A stretch of 64,000 nucleotides of DNA from Gigantopelta aegis (lineage: Eukaryota > Mollusca > Gastropoda > Neomphalida > Peltospiridae): contig NC_054701.1 in assembly GCF_016097555.1 (NCBI RefSeq), forward strand, positions 65,217,485 through 65,281,484, read 5' to 3'. Made by a program: the position numbers and the translations under genes. Of this stretch, positions 11,262-21,246 are shown piece by piece. The notes under the pieces are model-generated. The model searched no databases. It saw only the letters and a program-made list of their open reading frames with translations, and was not told where the DNA came from. The first letter of the stretch is position 1. Every line of letters starts with the position of its first letter.

Positions 11262-11315
<54 letters not shown>
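10655..11315. repeat. Long degenerate (TG)n array with recurrent TGACGTG
   Basis: An (AT)n start, then about 600 bp of TG repeats interrupted many times by GTGACGTG. The open frames through it are repeat artefacts. Confidence 0.95.
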
Positions 11316-11316
<1 letters not shown>

Positions 11317-11489
11317 GTACGGGGACTGTAACTTTGATATTTCACACCCATTACTATATGGGTATTTGCCCCTTCAGTGAAAGGTTTAAAATAGATCAGA
11401 TATCGTTAAAATAACAACAGATTCGAAATTGTAAGTGAAAACAATTGTGATGCTCATTGCACTTACTGTTCTGTCTGTCGTCACAATTT

Positions 11490-11585
11490 TGTTTATTTTG
11501 GTCCGACACATTTTGTCTGAAGCCGATGTTGGGACTCGAACCTATGGTACCGAATCGTCAGCAGTTTTCTGACCTCCACGATACT
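11490..11585 (-). mobile_element. SINE2 (third tRNA-derived family) head fragment
   Basis: On the minus strand it carries TCGTGGAGGTCAGAAAACTG and the B box GGTTCGAGTCCCAA. This matches the SINE2 head seen at 13.4 and 48.8 kb. Confidence 0.65.
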
Positions 11586-13194
11586 GTATGGATGGATGGA
11601 TATATGGATGTTTGGATATGTATATATGTTTGTGTGCATGTGCGTGCGTGCGTGCGTATGTGTGTGTGTGTTTCTGTAGTAACACCAATGACAAATAAGT
11701 GCATAATTAATTCATGCTTTCTAAAGGAACAGTTGAGAAAACTGAAAAAGCGCATGTTGTAGTAGACATACGATGTCTATAATAACATGCAAAAGGTTTC
11801 TTAAAATTAACCATTACATAAATACGATTGTAACACCAATGACAGTCAATAAACATACTTTTATATTTTGACAACACATTCATAACATTTAAAGAAAACT
11901 ATTCACAACTGTTCATATATCTGCTGTTTTTGACAAATAAGTTTGATGGCCGATATCTACCGGTGGAATGTTTCATCCAGAGAGCATTTAGTTTCTTTTG
12001 TTTTCTCATAAGTATATACAGTAACACAATTGACATAAAACTCAGGGACAAACTTATATTGCCCACCATCTTTTGAATACGGAAAATATTTACAAGATTC
12101 CTTCTTTCGTAAGTCAGCCATCAGTACGTATTAGATTAAAGGTATTCACTGTTATGTCTTCTGCTATATATTTTAACAGTGCATGTTATGTATTGTGTTA
12201 TGCTTGGGACAAGTAACACCAATGTCAGTTTACACTAATCTCGAATAAAATCTCTATCAAAGCTGATTACCACAGAGAAAAAAATGCTATGACAGGATGA
12301 TATTATTAATAAAGTATCGTTAAAGACAACACATTTAGTTTTCTATATATAAATAAAAAAGAAATTGTGCAGGGACATAAAAGTGACACTTTCCGTAGAA
12401 TGACCCAATTCTAAAATATTTGAAACATTTTAGAATCGTGGGACTACAAGAATTTACCCGTGGCACCATAAGAATGTACCGTGGGACTACAAGCAGTTAC
12501 TCGGTAGCATGTGATCTCTCTCCCCCCCCCCCCCCCCCCCCCCCCCCCCACTAAAGCTAATACTGAAACAGCAAAGTGCGAACATAGCCAGTTGTAATAA
12601 CAAAGCGTAGTTTTTCTCAATTTTGTTTTACCGGAATGTAAATGAAGGAAGAGAAGTCGCAAGTTGGTAATGTAGGTTCTTGTATTTTACTTTCCAACAT
12701 TAAACATGATTAACAAGTTAACTACATGGTGATACAGAAAAAAAAATATATGTCTAAGCTCTTAGGTGAACGACAGAGTTGACATTGCGACTGAGACCTC
12801 AAAGGTCTCCCCTTGGGTCCCACCTTCCCGGTCTATCTCTGGGTCTCTATATATCTTTTCATGTAAGAAAAAACTAATATTTATAAGATAGATATGTTTG
12901 TTGACTCGTAATTGCCATGGGTTTTAGTCCTTAGCTGATAAGCAACGATTAAAAGTTGAACAACCAAAAATCTATTCAACCTATTCAACACAGAACAATG
13001 GAACCTTTAAGAAACCTAGTTCATTATGCTGTCTATCGATGGTGAATCTTTCACTTTGATATATAATTGACATTTGACACAAAACGTATGAAAATAAATG
13101 CTATATTATTGAGGAGCTACCTTTTTTGCTACATGCAGTTCTTTACTTCTTCGAAAGATATATTTACCCAGCAATTAGAGACTTCCATTATAGA

Positions 13195-13262
13195 GGAACT
13201 GTCCTGAGTCTGTTGCCATTGTTAAGATGTTGCAGACTATCAGAAAATTTTAATGACTACCA
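13195..13262 (+). mobile_element. Half of a TTAA-type MITE
   Basis: GAACTGTCCTGAGTCTGTTG and the following AAGATGTTGCAGACTA match the left arm of the intact element at 44159-44539. Only one arm remains. Confidence 0.55.
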
Positions 13263-13311
13263 TTGTATGTATGTATGTATATGTATATATATTGATGTAT
13301 GAATATCTATG

Positions 13312-13450
13312 TATTGTCGAGGTTGACTGTTACATACATAGATATTAACGCACTAGCGCAGGGGATAATTAAATCCTTTCTGGCCTCACAAATTGTCCCG
13401 TGCCATTGCTGGGACTCGAACCTATGGCACCAAATCGCCCGCAACATTTG
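13312..13450 (-). mobile_element. SINE2 copy
   Basis: On the minus strand it carries B box GGTTCGAGTCCC, then GACAATTTGTGAGGCC and GTGCGTTAATATCTATGTA. The order is the same as in the copies at 33.5, 34.5 and 48.8 kb. Confidence 0.75.
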
Positions 13451-13797
13451 ATATCATGTGATACTCCTCCAATACTGAAACAGCAAAGTGGAAACATAAC
13501 CAATTGTTGGAAGCCACATCAAAGTCCAAACGGTTAGTTCGTATCTGATAAAAGTTAAAATTCAAAGTAGCTAGTTTTTAAAAAGGCGGGACCTTAGGTT
13601 TGAATTAGTATGTATTCACGTGTAAGGGCTCACTAATAATTATACTTGTTTTAACTTTAAACAAAAAAGTGCTATCCTAAATTCATCCTTACCAGGATGG
13701 GCCAATAGAAGTGAAGAAACCTTATCAATGGTCAGCTGTTTGTAGGTAAACAACTTCCTTCGAGTCTTCCAGGGCGTTGTCACGTGATCGGTAAGTG

Positions 13798-13970
13798 GTG
13801 GGCGGGATCTAGATCTGTCGGCAGATCGCTCGCATGAGGTGTTTGAATCGTAGGATGTTAGGAACGAATCCCTTTGGTAAAGTTGTTGAATTTTCCAGTG
13901 CCACATAACTGATATGTCAAAATCCGTGGCATGTGCTGTCCTGTTTGTGGGGATGTGCATTCAAAACATC
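13798..13970 (+). mobile_element. Old SINE1-like copy at the end of P0
   Basis: A tRNA-like head (GATCTGTCGGCAGATCGCTC) is followed by a body with CCAGTGCCACATAACTGATA and GTGGCATGTGCTGTCC. It is the same insertion as the copies at the ends of P1 and P2. Confidence 0.6.
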
Positions 13971-13971
13971 T

Positions 13972-14275
13972 CGGGGCAGGACGTAGCCCAGTAGTAAAGC
14001 ACTCGCCTGATGCATGGTCGGTGTGGGATCGATCCCCATCGGTGGGCCAGTTAGTGGGCTATTTCACTTAGAGAGTAAACCCGCTATATATGTTCTATTA
14101 GTAGCAAAGGATTTTTTATATGAAACATCCCACATAGAGGACAACACATACCACAAACTTTGACATACCAGTCGTGGGGCATTGGCTGGAACAGAGAATA
14201 GGTCCGCCGAGGAGGTTCGATCATGCGACCGTTATATATATATAAGCTACCGATTGAGCTATACCCCGCACCTCG
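13972..14275. mobile_element. Two SINE1 pieces in opposite orientation
   Basis: A plus-strand head (13972-14071, GTAGCCCAGTAGTAAAGCAC) runs directly into a minus-strand SINE1 (14072-14275) lacking its distal tail. Confidence 0.7.
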
Positions 14276-15469
14276 TCGAAATTAGTGTCCCTATACTAGT
14301 GCTAATTCATACATTTCCCTATAATATTTATTTGTATAATTTTATATAAATAAAACTTTATATATTTCAAGCACTGTTAACACACAAATAAATTATGAAC
14401 AATCAAATGTATGATTAAGATAAATGCACGATTATTGTGTTTGAATCGATTATAATATGTAGTAAATAAAAATTAGTCAACTTCCATTTGCTGTGCTTTT
14501 AAAATGTCATCGTGATTTTATAGTACCAATCCAATGTAGTGTCCGTAACAGCCGCATGTTGGCAGATAAAAACACTTGTAACGTTTTTAACAGAAATATC
14601 TACTGAATGAAATTTAGAATTTACATTGATTTCATAAGCATTCTACGTCAGCTAAGTGTCACACGTTAAATTTATTTTGGCACTCGTCGTCTGACTCGTT
14701 TATAATTCTACAGAAAGTGTCACTTTTATGTCCCTGAACAATTTCGCTTTTATTTATATATAGAAAACTAAGTTTGTTGTCTTTAACGATACCTTATTAA
14801 TAATATCATCCTGTCATAGCATTTGTTTTCGTCTGGTAATCAGCTTTGATAGAGATTTTATTCTGGATTAGTGGAAAATGTCATTGGTGTTACCTGTCCC
14901 TAGCACAAGCCTATATATAACATGCACTGTAAATATATATCTAACAGAAGACATACCACTGAATAACTTTAATGTAATACCTACTGATGGCTGATTTACT
15001 CACTAAAGGAGGAATTTTGTAAATATTGTCCGTATTCAAAATATGGTGGACAATATAAACTTGTCCCTGAATTTTTATGTCATTGGTGTTACTGTATGTA
15101 CTTATGAGAAAACAAAAGAAACTGAATGCTCTTTGGATGAAATATTCCACCAGTAAATATTGGTCATCAAACCTATTTGTTAAAAGTAGCAGACGTATGA
15201 AGAATTGTGAGTAGTTTTGTTTAAATCTAATGAATGTGTTGTCAAAATATAAAAGTAGGTTTATTCAAACTCATTGGTGTTACAATTGTATTTATGTAAT
15301 CGTTAATAATTTTAAGAAACTGTTTGTATGTTATTATAGACATAGTATGTCTGCTACAACTTGTACTTTTTTAGTTTTTTTCAACTAATTTTTTAGAGAG
15401 CAAACATTAATTATTTACTTATTTTGTCATTGTTGTTACCTGACTGAAAATTAAAGGGACATGTGCAAC

Positions 15470-15760
15470 ATTATAGTTGCATAATGGTGACTACTCAAAC
15501 AAGAATACACGAGAAGTCCAGACAAACAAAAGCATTGTTAACTGATCAAAAAGACTATTTAGCGACTATAAACCATTTGTTGAATGACGCAACAGTTTCG
15601 GAGTTTGAAATAATGAAATGGATTGAACTAATGCACAAACCAATGAAAGATGTTGACACATCCCATAAGGGAGTTTCACCTTATGAAATGACTTTTACTT
15701 CATCTAACGAAGTTACAGACATTTCCGCCAGTTTTGGAACACACTGGCTCTACCAGATGA
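15470..15760 (+). pseudogene. TRIM-like coiled-coil fragment
   Basis: The translation RQTKALLTDQKDYLATINHL, then a block containing VSEFEI and SPYEMTFTSSNEVTDIS, aligns with the second half of the coiled-coil exon of TRIM B and C (RRTKALLTGQK; SPYKITFTKSNNVTNIS). It is colinear but diverged. It keeps the DYL/DCL residues that TRIM B lacks. RING and propeller are absent, and the frame ends after about 100 codons. With P0 nearby it looks like the remains of a fourth TRIM/P module. Confidence 0.75.
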
Positions 15761-15799
15761 CGACACGATTACATCTACAGCTGAATATAGTAGTATACT

Positions 15800-16251
15800 A
15801 AACTGCTTCCGGAATTTGATTGGTCAAAGGTCGAGGCGCAGGACTACTAACTTCCGGCTGTAGAAATGAATTGAACATACATAATTATTATATTCGCTTG
15901 AAATGCAATTTAAAAACCCCCAAAAACATGTCTTATGATAAACCGAAAAAACAAAAAACTGGATGGTAATTCTAGATATTTTACAAGCATAAAACATCCA
16001 ACCACTGTAGGTTACGCCTAAAATACATTAAGGTATATGGGGTTTACAGTCCATATTAGGAAACTGGAAGGGCTGATGGAGTTTTAAATTCTTCTACCAG
16101 TTACTTGACGCTAACCATATTTAATACCCAGAATCTTCACCAACAGTGATGTGTATCACATTAATTCAGTACTTCATCTGCATGCAGTGATGTTGATTTT
16201 AAGTTTGTTTTTGTTTGTTTGTTTGTTTGTTCGTCGTCGTCGTCGTTGTTG

Positions 16252-16300
<49 letters not shown>

Positions 16301-16535
16301 AATTAGTCCGAGCTCAAAAGCCAGAAAAATAAGTTTACCCTACACCACTTGGCCCCCTTAATTACTGGGTATTTTATGATGCGTATACCATTGCTCTTTG
16401 GAAATCAGGACGCTGCACTAAAATTTAACCCTGCGAAGGTTTTTATTTCCGGTCAAATCCAAGATGGCTGCTAAAATGATCAAATTCTATCAATATTATA
16501 CTCTTTTTTTTGTCTCACGCCACTAATAATGATCC
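15800..16535. other. Intergenic DNA with (GTT/CTG)n tract
   Basis: A GTC/GTT array at 16232-16259 passes into about 13 CTG units (16260-16300). Nothing else was recognised. Confidence 0.6.
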
Positions 16536-16539
16536 AATT

Positions 16540-16683
16540 GTGGTTAGTGAGAGAGAAGAGGGTGTAGTGGCCTTACACCTACCCAATGAGAACTCGCTCT
16601 GGGTTGGAGCCAGTACCGGGCAGCGAACCCCGTACCTACCAACCTATAGTCCGATGGCTTCAATAATGCGCCACTGAGGTCCA
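16540..16683 (-). mobile_element. SINE3 head half
   Basis: The minus-strand head and middle are present (CTCACTAACCAC on the minus strand, CCCGGTACTGGCTCC, B box). The tail is missing. Confidence 0.75.
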
Positions 16684-17266
16684 TGAGCTGAATAGATATT
16701 ATTTAATACAAATGATATCATCCAAATACGCATGTTGTCACTACGTATATAGTTGAACATACACAGCCAAATGACATACATAGCTGTAAGCAATGTTTTA
16801 TTTATTTATTTTGAAATATAATATATTGCATCGGGTACACATTATGTAAGGTTTCACTGTGAAAACAACGAATTTAATCCAGTTATCAGTTCATACATCA
16901 CATCCTGATAGTCATAAAAATACCCTAAATTGACACGTTTTGAAAATGTGTATTATCAATATTATGAGTTTTTACATTATTATTTTTAATATTTATTTTA
17001 TAAATTGCCACATTTACAAATCACACTATATATCCACGTGCCGTGCCTATATATCGGATTGATAATTACAATGACATATTACAGTAGTAACAATACATAT
17101 GAAAAACAAAGACATGTGCATACATATAAAATTCGTCACGAGCGTTTTTCAATATAGAAAACATCAACCATGATTAATCGGTATTTGTCGAGGCTCAATA
17201 TAAGAAAGATTATACCAATTAACATTCGGCAGGGTCAAAGTTATTGTACAAAACGCCCAAATAAGA
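16684..17266. other. No recognised feature
   Basis: AT-rich DNA with no recognised gene or repeat. Confidence 0.4.
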
Positions 17267-17277
17267 TCGGTAACAAA

Positions 17278-17593
17278 AAGTTTGTTTGTTTTGTTTAATG
17301 ACATCCCTAGAGCACATTGATTTATTAATCATCGGCTATTGGATGTCAAACATTTGGTAATTTTGATATATAGTCTTAGAGAGGAAACCCGGTACATTTT
17401 TCCATTAGTAGCAAGGGATCTTTTATATGTAACATCCCACAGACAGGATCGCACACACCGCGATCTTTGATATACCAGTCGTGGTGCACTGGCTGGAACG
17501 AGAAATAACTCAATGGGCTGACCGACGAGGATCGATCCTATACCGACCGCGCAACAAGCGAGCGCTTTACCACTGGACTACGTCCCGCCCCGG
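17278..17593 (-). mobile_element. SINE1, tail B, full length, 11-bp target duplication
   Basis: A complete minus-strand copy flanked by TCGGTAACAAA (17267-17277 and 17594-17604). It defines tail B: CAATAGCCGATGATTAATAA, then TGTGCTCTAG and GTTAAACAAAACAAAC. Confidence 0.92.
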
Positions 17594-17877
17594 TCGGTAA
17601 CAAATACGTGTTACAGGTGGGGCAGCTAATGTTGTATATATTGTTTTGCACTTTTGGTTAAAAACTGACCCATTACAATTATTTTCATATATGGACGCAA
17701 ACCAGTAGTGTCCCCTGGTGGCGCAGGAGGATATACCCCTCCCACTCCCCCATTCATGTAGGAAATTCTTAATGTGTTACAAATATCTGCATGCATATCC
17801 TACACCAACTCCGAAAGACATAAAACTATTTTTAAATAGATACAATAGGCATTCTATGCCATATATTTATATCAGAG

Positions 17878-18046
17878 ACCTACTTCTTCCAAATGGAAAG
17901 CACACACCACGGCATTTGAGCAATTGTGGTGCACTGGTTGGAACGAGAAAAACCCAATCAGTTGAATGGATTCGCTGAGGTGGTTCGATCCTGCGACGCA
18001 AGAACCTCAGGCGAGCGCTACCGACTGAGCTAAATCCAGCCCCTGT
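17878..18046 (-). mobile_element. SINE1 variant head with GCTCAGTCGGTAG
   Basis: Minus-strand head and proximal body only. The tRNA part differs from the main form and matches the copy near 2440-2525. Confidence 0.7.
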
Positions 18047-18092
18047 TCGATTACAAAAATTCATGATCGATTAAATGGGGAAAATGTTAACG

Positions 18093-18562
18093 CATGGGCG
18101 TACATGGGGGGGGGGGGGGGGGGGGGGGGGTTCGATGGGTTCGACCGAACCCCCCCCCCCCCCCCCCCCCCCCCTGAAATCGCTTTTTTTTATAATTTAA
18201 TATATCTGACATTGATATCTGACATTATTATATTTACTCAACATAGAAATATATGCCCAATATCTCTGCAATCTATTTTGGAACCCCCTTTTCAAAACTC
18301 AACATAGAAATATATGCCCAATATCTCTGCAATCTATTTTGGAACCCCCCTTTTCAAAACTCAACATAGAAATATATGCCCAATATCTCTGCAATCTATT
18401 TTGGAACCCCCCTTTTCAAAACTCAACATAGAAATATATGCCCAATATCTCTGCAATCTATTTTGGAACCCCCCTTTTCAAAACTCAACATAGAAATATA
18501 TGCCCAATATCTCTGCAATCTATTTTGGAACCCCCCTTTTCAAAATCCTATGTACGCCCATG
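18093..18562. mobile_element. G/C-core MITE with internal 62-bp tandem array
   Basis: Ends CATGGGCGTACAT and ATGTACGCCCATG are perfect inverted repeats. The flanks are TAACG (18088-18092 and 18563-18567). Poly-G (about 18105-18130) and poly-C (about 18150-18174) lie near the left end. Five units of 61-62 bp follow, starting at 18239, 18300, 18362, 18424 and 18486. Confidence 0.85.
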
Positions 18563-18745
18563 TAACGGTAATTGTTCCTTCAGTTTAGATGATGGAAATG
18601 ATGCAAATATGTTAGGATTGTGTTTGTTTTCTTGTATCATATAAATAAACATAAGATATTAAATAGTTATTAAAGGTAAAATTAGCCATGTGTAGGGTCT
18701 AGATCCCGATAAATACGACGATATGTGCATGGTCCTTATACTTAA

Positions 18746-19070
18746 AGGCACTCAATTACGGATTTAATAACCTTCTTTTATTCTTATTTCTCTACATGTG
18801 GATTACAAATGAAACTTACATTTATTTGAAATACTAAACCTCACTTTTGTATTATCCAAGACGTTTTAATTCAATCACAGTGGAGGTGATCCAAATAGCC
18901 GTTATTATTCTTTAAATTATTGATCGTCGACATAATTCAATTGTTTTTACAAAATATCAATAATAAGTGAGATATGGTGGTTATGTAGGTGGTTAAATAA
19001 AGTACTATTAGGAACAAATCAAATGTATATATTTTCATTAATTTGGTCAGCCATCTGTGACTGAGTGCCT
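18746..19070. mobile_element. TTAA-type MITE with AGGCACTCA ends
   Basis: AGGCACTCA at the left and TGAGTGCCT at the right form the termini, flanked on both sides by TTAA (18742-18745 and 19071-19074). 325 bp, no ORF. The TTAA target and AGG start are shared with the Kolobok-like element at 53.1 kb. Confidence 0.75.
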
Positions 19071-19074
19071 TTAA

Positions 19075-19555
19075 AATCCTCCTTATGTTCACGATTCTAA
19101 CAGATTGTATAATCGAAGGTTGATATATTTATTTAGAAAACGAAGATCGCTTCACAAATAAATGGGGTATTTTACAATTATAATAACGATTATTATATTA
19201 AATTAACTTTGTTGTTGCTTTTTAATTCTTTTCTTGATTATTATAAAAATAGACGAACAAAATAGACCACAGAAACACACCTTTTTCTGTCACAATTGTC
19301 TATTCACCTCTGACTAAAGTGTGTATCATCCATACATTTTTAATTGTAGAAAATATTCTGTAGAACTTTACAATATTACCCACTCAAGCTGTGTTAATTA
19401 GTTAATAATTGTTAATAAACGCTGGTCATTCCTAAGATGGTGATGTAGTACAGAATTCAATGAATGATGATTTAACATAAAATATCATTTCGATTTCAAA
19501 TACATGTACTAACAAAAGTACGCTTGGCAAATTGTAGACAAATAAATAAAGTTTT
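19075..19555. other. No recognised feature
   Basis: AT-rich intergenic DNA without recognised repeats. Confidence 0.4.
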
Positions 19556-20612
19556 TGTTTTGTTTAATGACACCACTAGAGCACATTGATTTATTAATCA
19601 TTTTTACATTAGTAGCTAGGGATCTTTTATATGCACCATCCCATAGACAGGATAACACATACCACGGCCTTTGATATACATATGGTGCATTGACTGGAAC
19701 GAGAAATAGCCAATGCACCATCCCATAGACAGAATAGCACATACCACGGCCTTTGATATACATATGGTGCATTGGCTGAAACGAGAAATAGCCAATGCAC
19801 CATCCCATAGACAGGATAGCACATACCACGGCCTTTGATATACATATGGTGCATTGGCTGGAACGAGAAATAGCCAATGCACCATCCCATAGACAGAATA
19901 ACACATACCACGGCCTTTGATATACATATGGTGCATTGGCTGAAACGAGAAATAGCCAATGCACCATCCCATAGACAGAATAGCACATACCACGGCCTTT
20001 GATATACATATGGTGCATTGGCTGAAACGAGAAATAGCCAATGCACCATCCCATAGACAGGATAGCACATACCACGGCCTTTGATATACATATGGTGCAT
20101 TGGCTGAAACGAGAAATAGCCAATGCACCATCCCATAGACAGAATAACACATACCACGGCCTTTGATATACATATGGTGCATTGGCTGAAACGAGAAATA
20201 GCCAATGCACCATCCCATAGACAGAATAACACATACCACGGCCTTTGATATACATATGGTGCATTGGCTGAAACGAGAAATAGCCAATGCACCATCCCAT
20301 AGACAGAATAACACATACCACGGCCTTTGATATACATATGGTGCATTGGCTGAAACGAGAAATAGCCAATGCACCATCCCATAGACAGGATAGCACATAC
20401 CACGGCCTTTGATATACATATGGTGCATTGGCTGAAACGAGAAATAGCCAATGCACCATCCCATAGACAGGATAGCACATACCACGGCCTTTGATATACA
20501 TATGGTGCATTGGCTGGAACGAGAAATAGCCAAATGGGTCCACTGACGGAGAACGATCCTAAACCGACCGCGCATCAGACGAGTGCTTTATCACTTGGCT
20601 TGTCCCGCCCCC
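19556..20612 (-). mobile_element. SINE1 with its middle amplified into an 82-bp tandem array
   Basis: The outer parts are an ordinary minus-strand tail B SINE1. Between them the body segment is repeated 11 times with an 82-bp period (unit starts 19631, 19713 and so on to 20451). Each junction creates the perfect 12-bp stem GGTGCATTGGCT / AGCCAATGCACC. The overlapping open frames of 283-344 aa are artefacts of a stop-poor repeat. Confidence 0.92.
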
Positions 20613-20618
20613 CTTATA

Positions 20619-20945
20619 GAAAGAAAGAAATGTGCTATTTAACGACGCACTCAACACATTTTATTTACGGTTATATGGCGTCAGACATATGGTTAAGGAC
20701 CATAAAGATATTGAGAGAGGAGACCCGCTACCGCCACTCCACGGGCTACTCTTTTCGATTAGTAGCAAGGGATCTTTTATATGCATCAAGCCACAGACAG
20801 GGTTGTACATACCACGGCTTTTTATATACCAGTCGTAGTGCACTGGCTGGGACGAGAAATAGCCCAATTGGCCCACCGACGGGGATCGATCCCAAACCGA
20901 ACGCTCATCGAGCAAGCGCTGTACCACTGGGCTATATACCGCCCC
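20619..20945 (-). mobile_element. SINE1, tail A, full length
   Basis: Minus strand, complete with an AAAG/GAAA tail repeat at 20622-20632 and the tRNA-like head at the right. Confidence 0.9.
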
Positions 20946-21203
20946 TTATTTCCCAAATTTTATAAAAAAATTTATTAAAACATGTTATACTGATATTCAA
21001 TCAGCTGTTAAAGTTAATGGGTATGTATCAAACCTCTTTAATCTCTCTCGGGGTATTAGACAAGGGTGCCCGATCAGCACTGTTTTATATATTTTGGTAG
21101 CTGAAATTTTAGCTGAAGCTGCTCGGGAAGATTCCAAAATTAATAGGATAACTTTACCAGATGCTTTTGTCAGTAGTGGGTAGGCTATTCGGACGACGGT
21201 AAC

Positions 21204-21246
21204 CAGGGCCGTAGCTAGGATTTTTTGTTTGCTAGCTACGGCCCTG
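21204..21246. mobile_element. 43-bp minimal foldback in the LINE catalytic box
   Basis: CAGGGCCGTAGCTAG, a 13-nt loop, then CTAGCTACGGCCCTG: a perfect 15-bp inverted repeat and nothing else. It is flanked by GTAAC (21199-21203 and 21247-21251). Removing the insert and one GTAAC restores the contiguous reading GYSDDGNATL. Confidence 0.88.

Larger units (their letters stand above)
12405..13890 (+). repeat. P0: decayed copy of the P block, few minisatellite units
   Basis: It shares with P1 (37.1-38.25 kb) and P2 (49.86-51.67 kb) the sequence from the start of the ATCGTGGGACTACA minisatellite, through CAGTTACTCGGTA, to AATTCATCCTTACCAGGAT and GTAAGTGGTGGGCGGGA. Only about three minisatellite units are present, against about 33 and 64 in P1 and P2. 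A poly-C run has expanded at 12522-12549. A TTAA-MITE fragment (13195-13262) and a SINE2 copy lie inside. Confidence 0.75.
11679..15439. mobile_element. Long inverted-repeat structure (arms about 730 bp)
   Basis: The left arm (11679 to about 12406) is the diverged reverse complement of the right arm (about 14708 to 15439). Each arm starts with GTAACACCAATGACA or a close variant, and the motif recurs four times per arm: 11679, 11830, 12021, 12213 on the left, and on the opposite strand 14879, 15078, 15269, 15425 on the right. The spacing is near 190 bp inside and 150 bp outside. The spacer holds the P0 block and SINE pieces. No transposase was found. It may be a foldback transposon or a local inverted duplication. 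Confidence 0.7.

Noticed and set aside
12522-12549. Poly-C run taken as another G/C-core MITE
   Set aside because: P1 and P2 show the same place as TTCCCCACTAA without any insertion or inverted ends, so it is homopolymer slippage.
18239-18545. CRISPR-like regular repeat
   Set aside because: Units are directly tandem with no unique spacers and lie within a eukaryotic MITE.
19509-20575. Three overlapping open frames of 283-344 aa on the minus strand
   Set aside because: They are the three frames of the 82-bp SINE tandem array. 82 is not a multiple of three, so each frame cycles through the same peptides. No gene.
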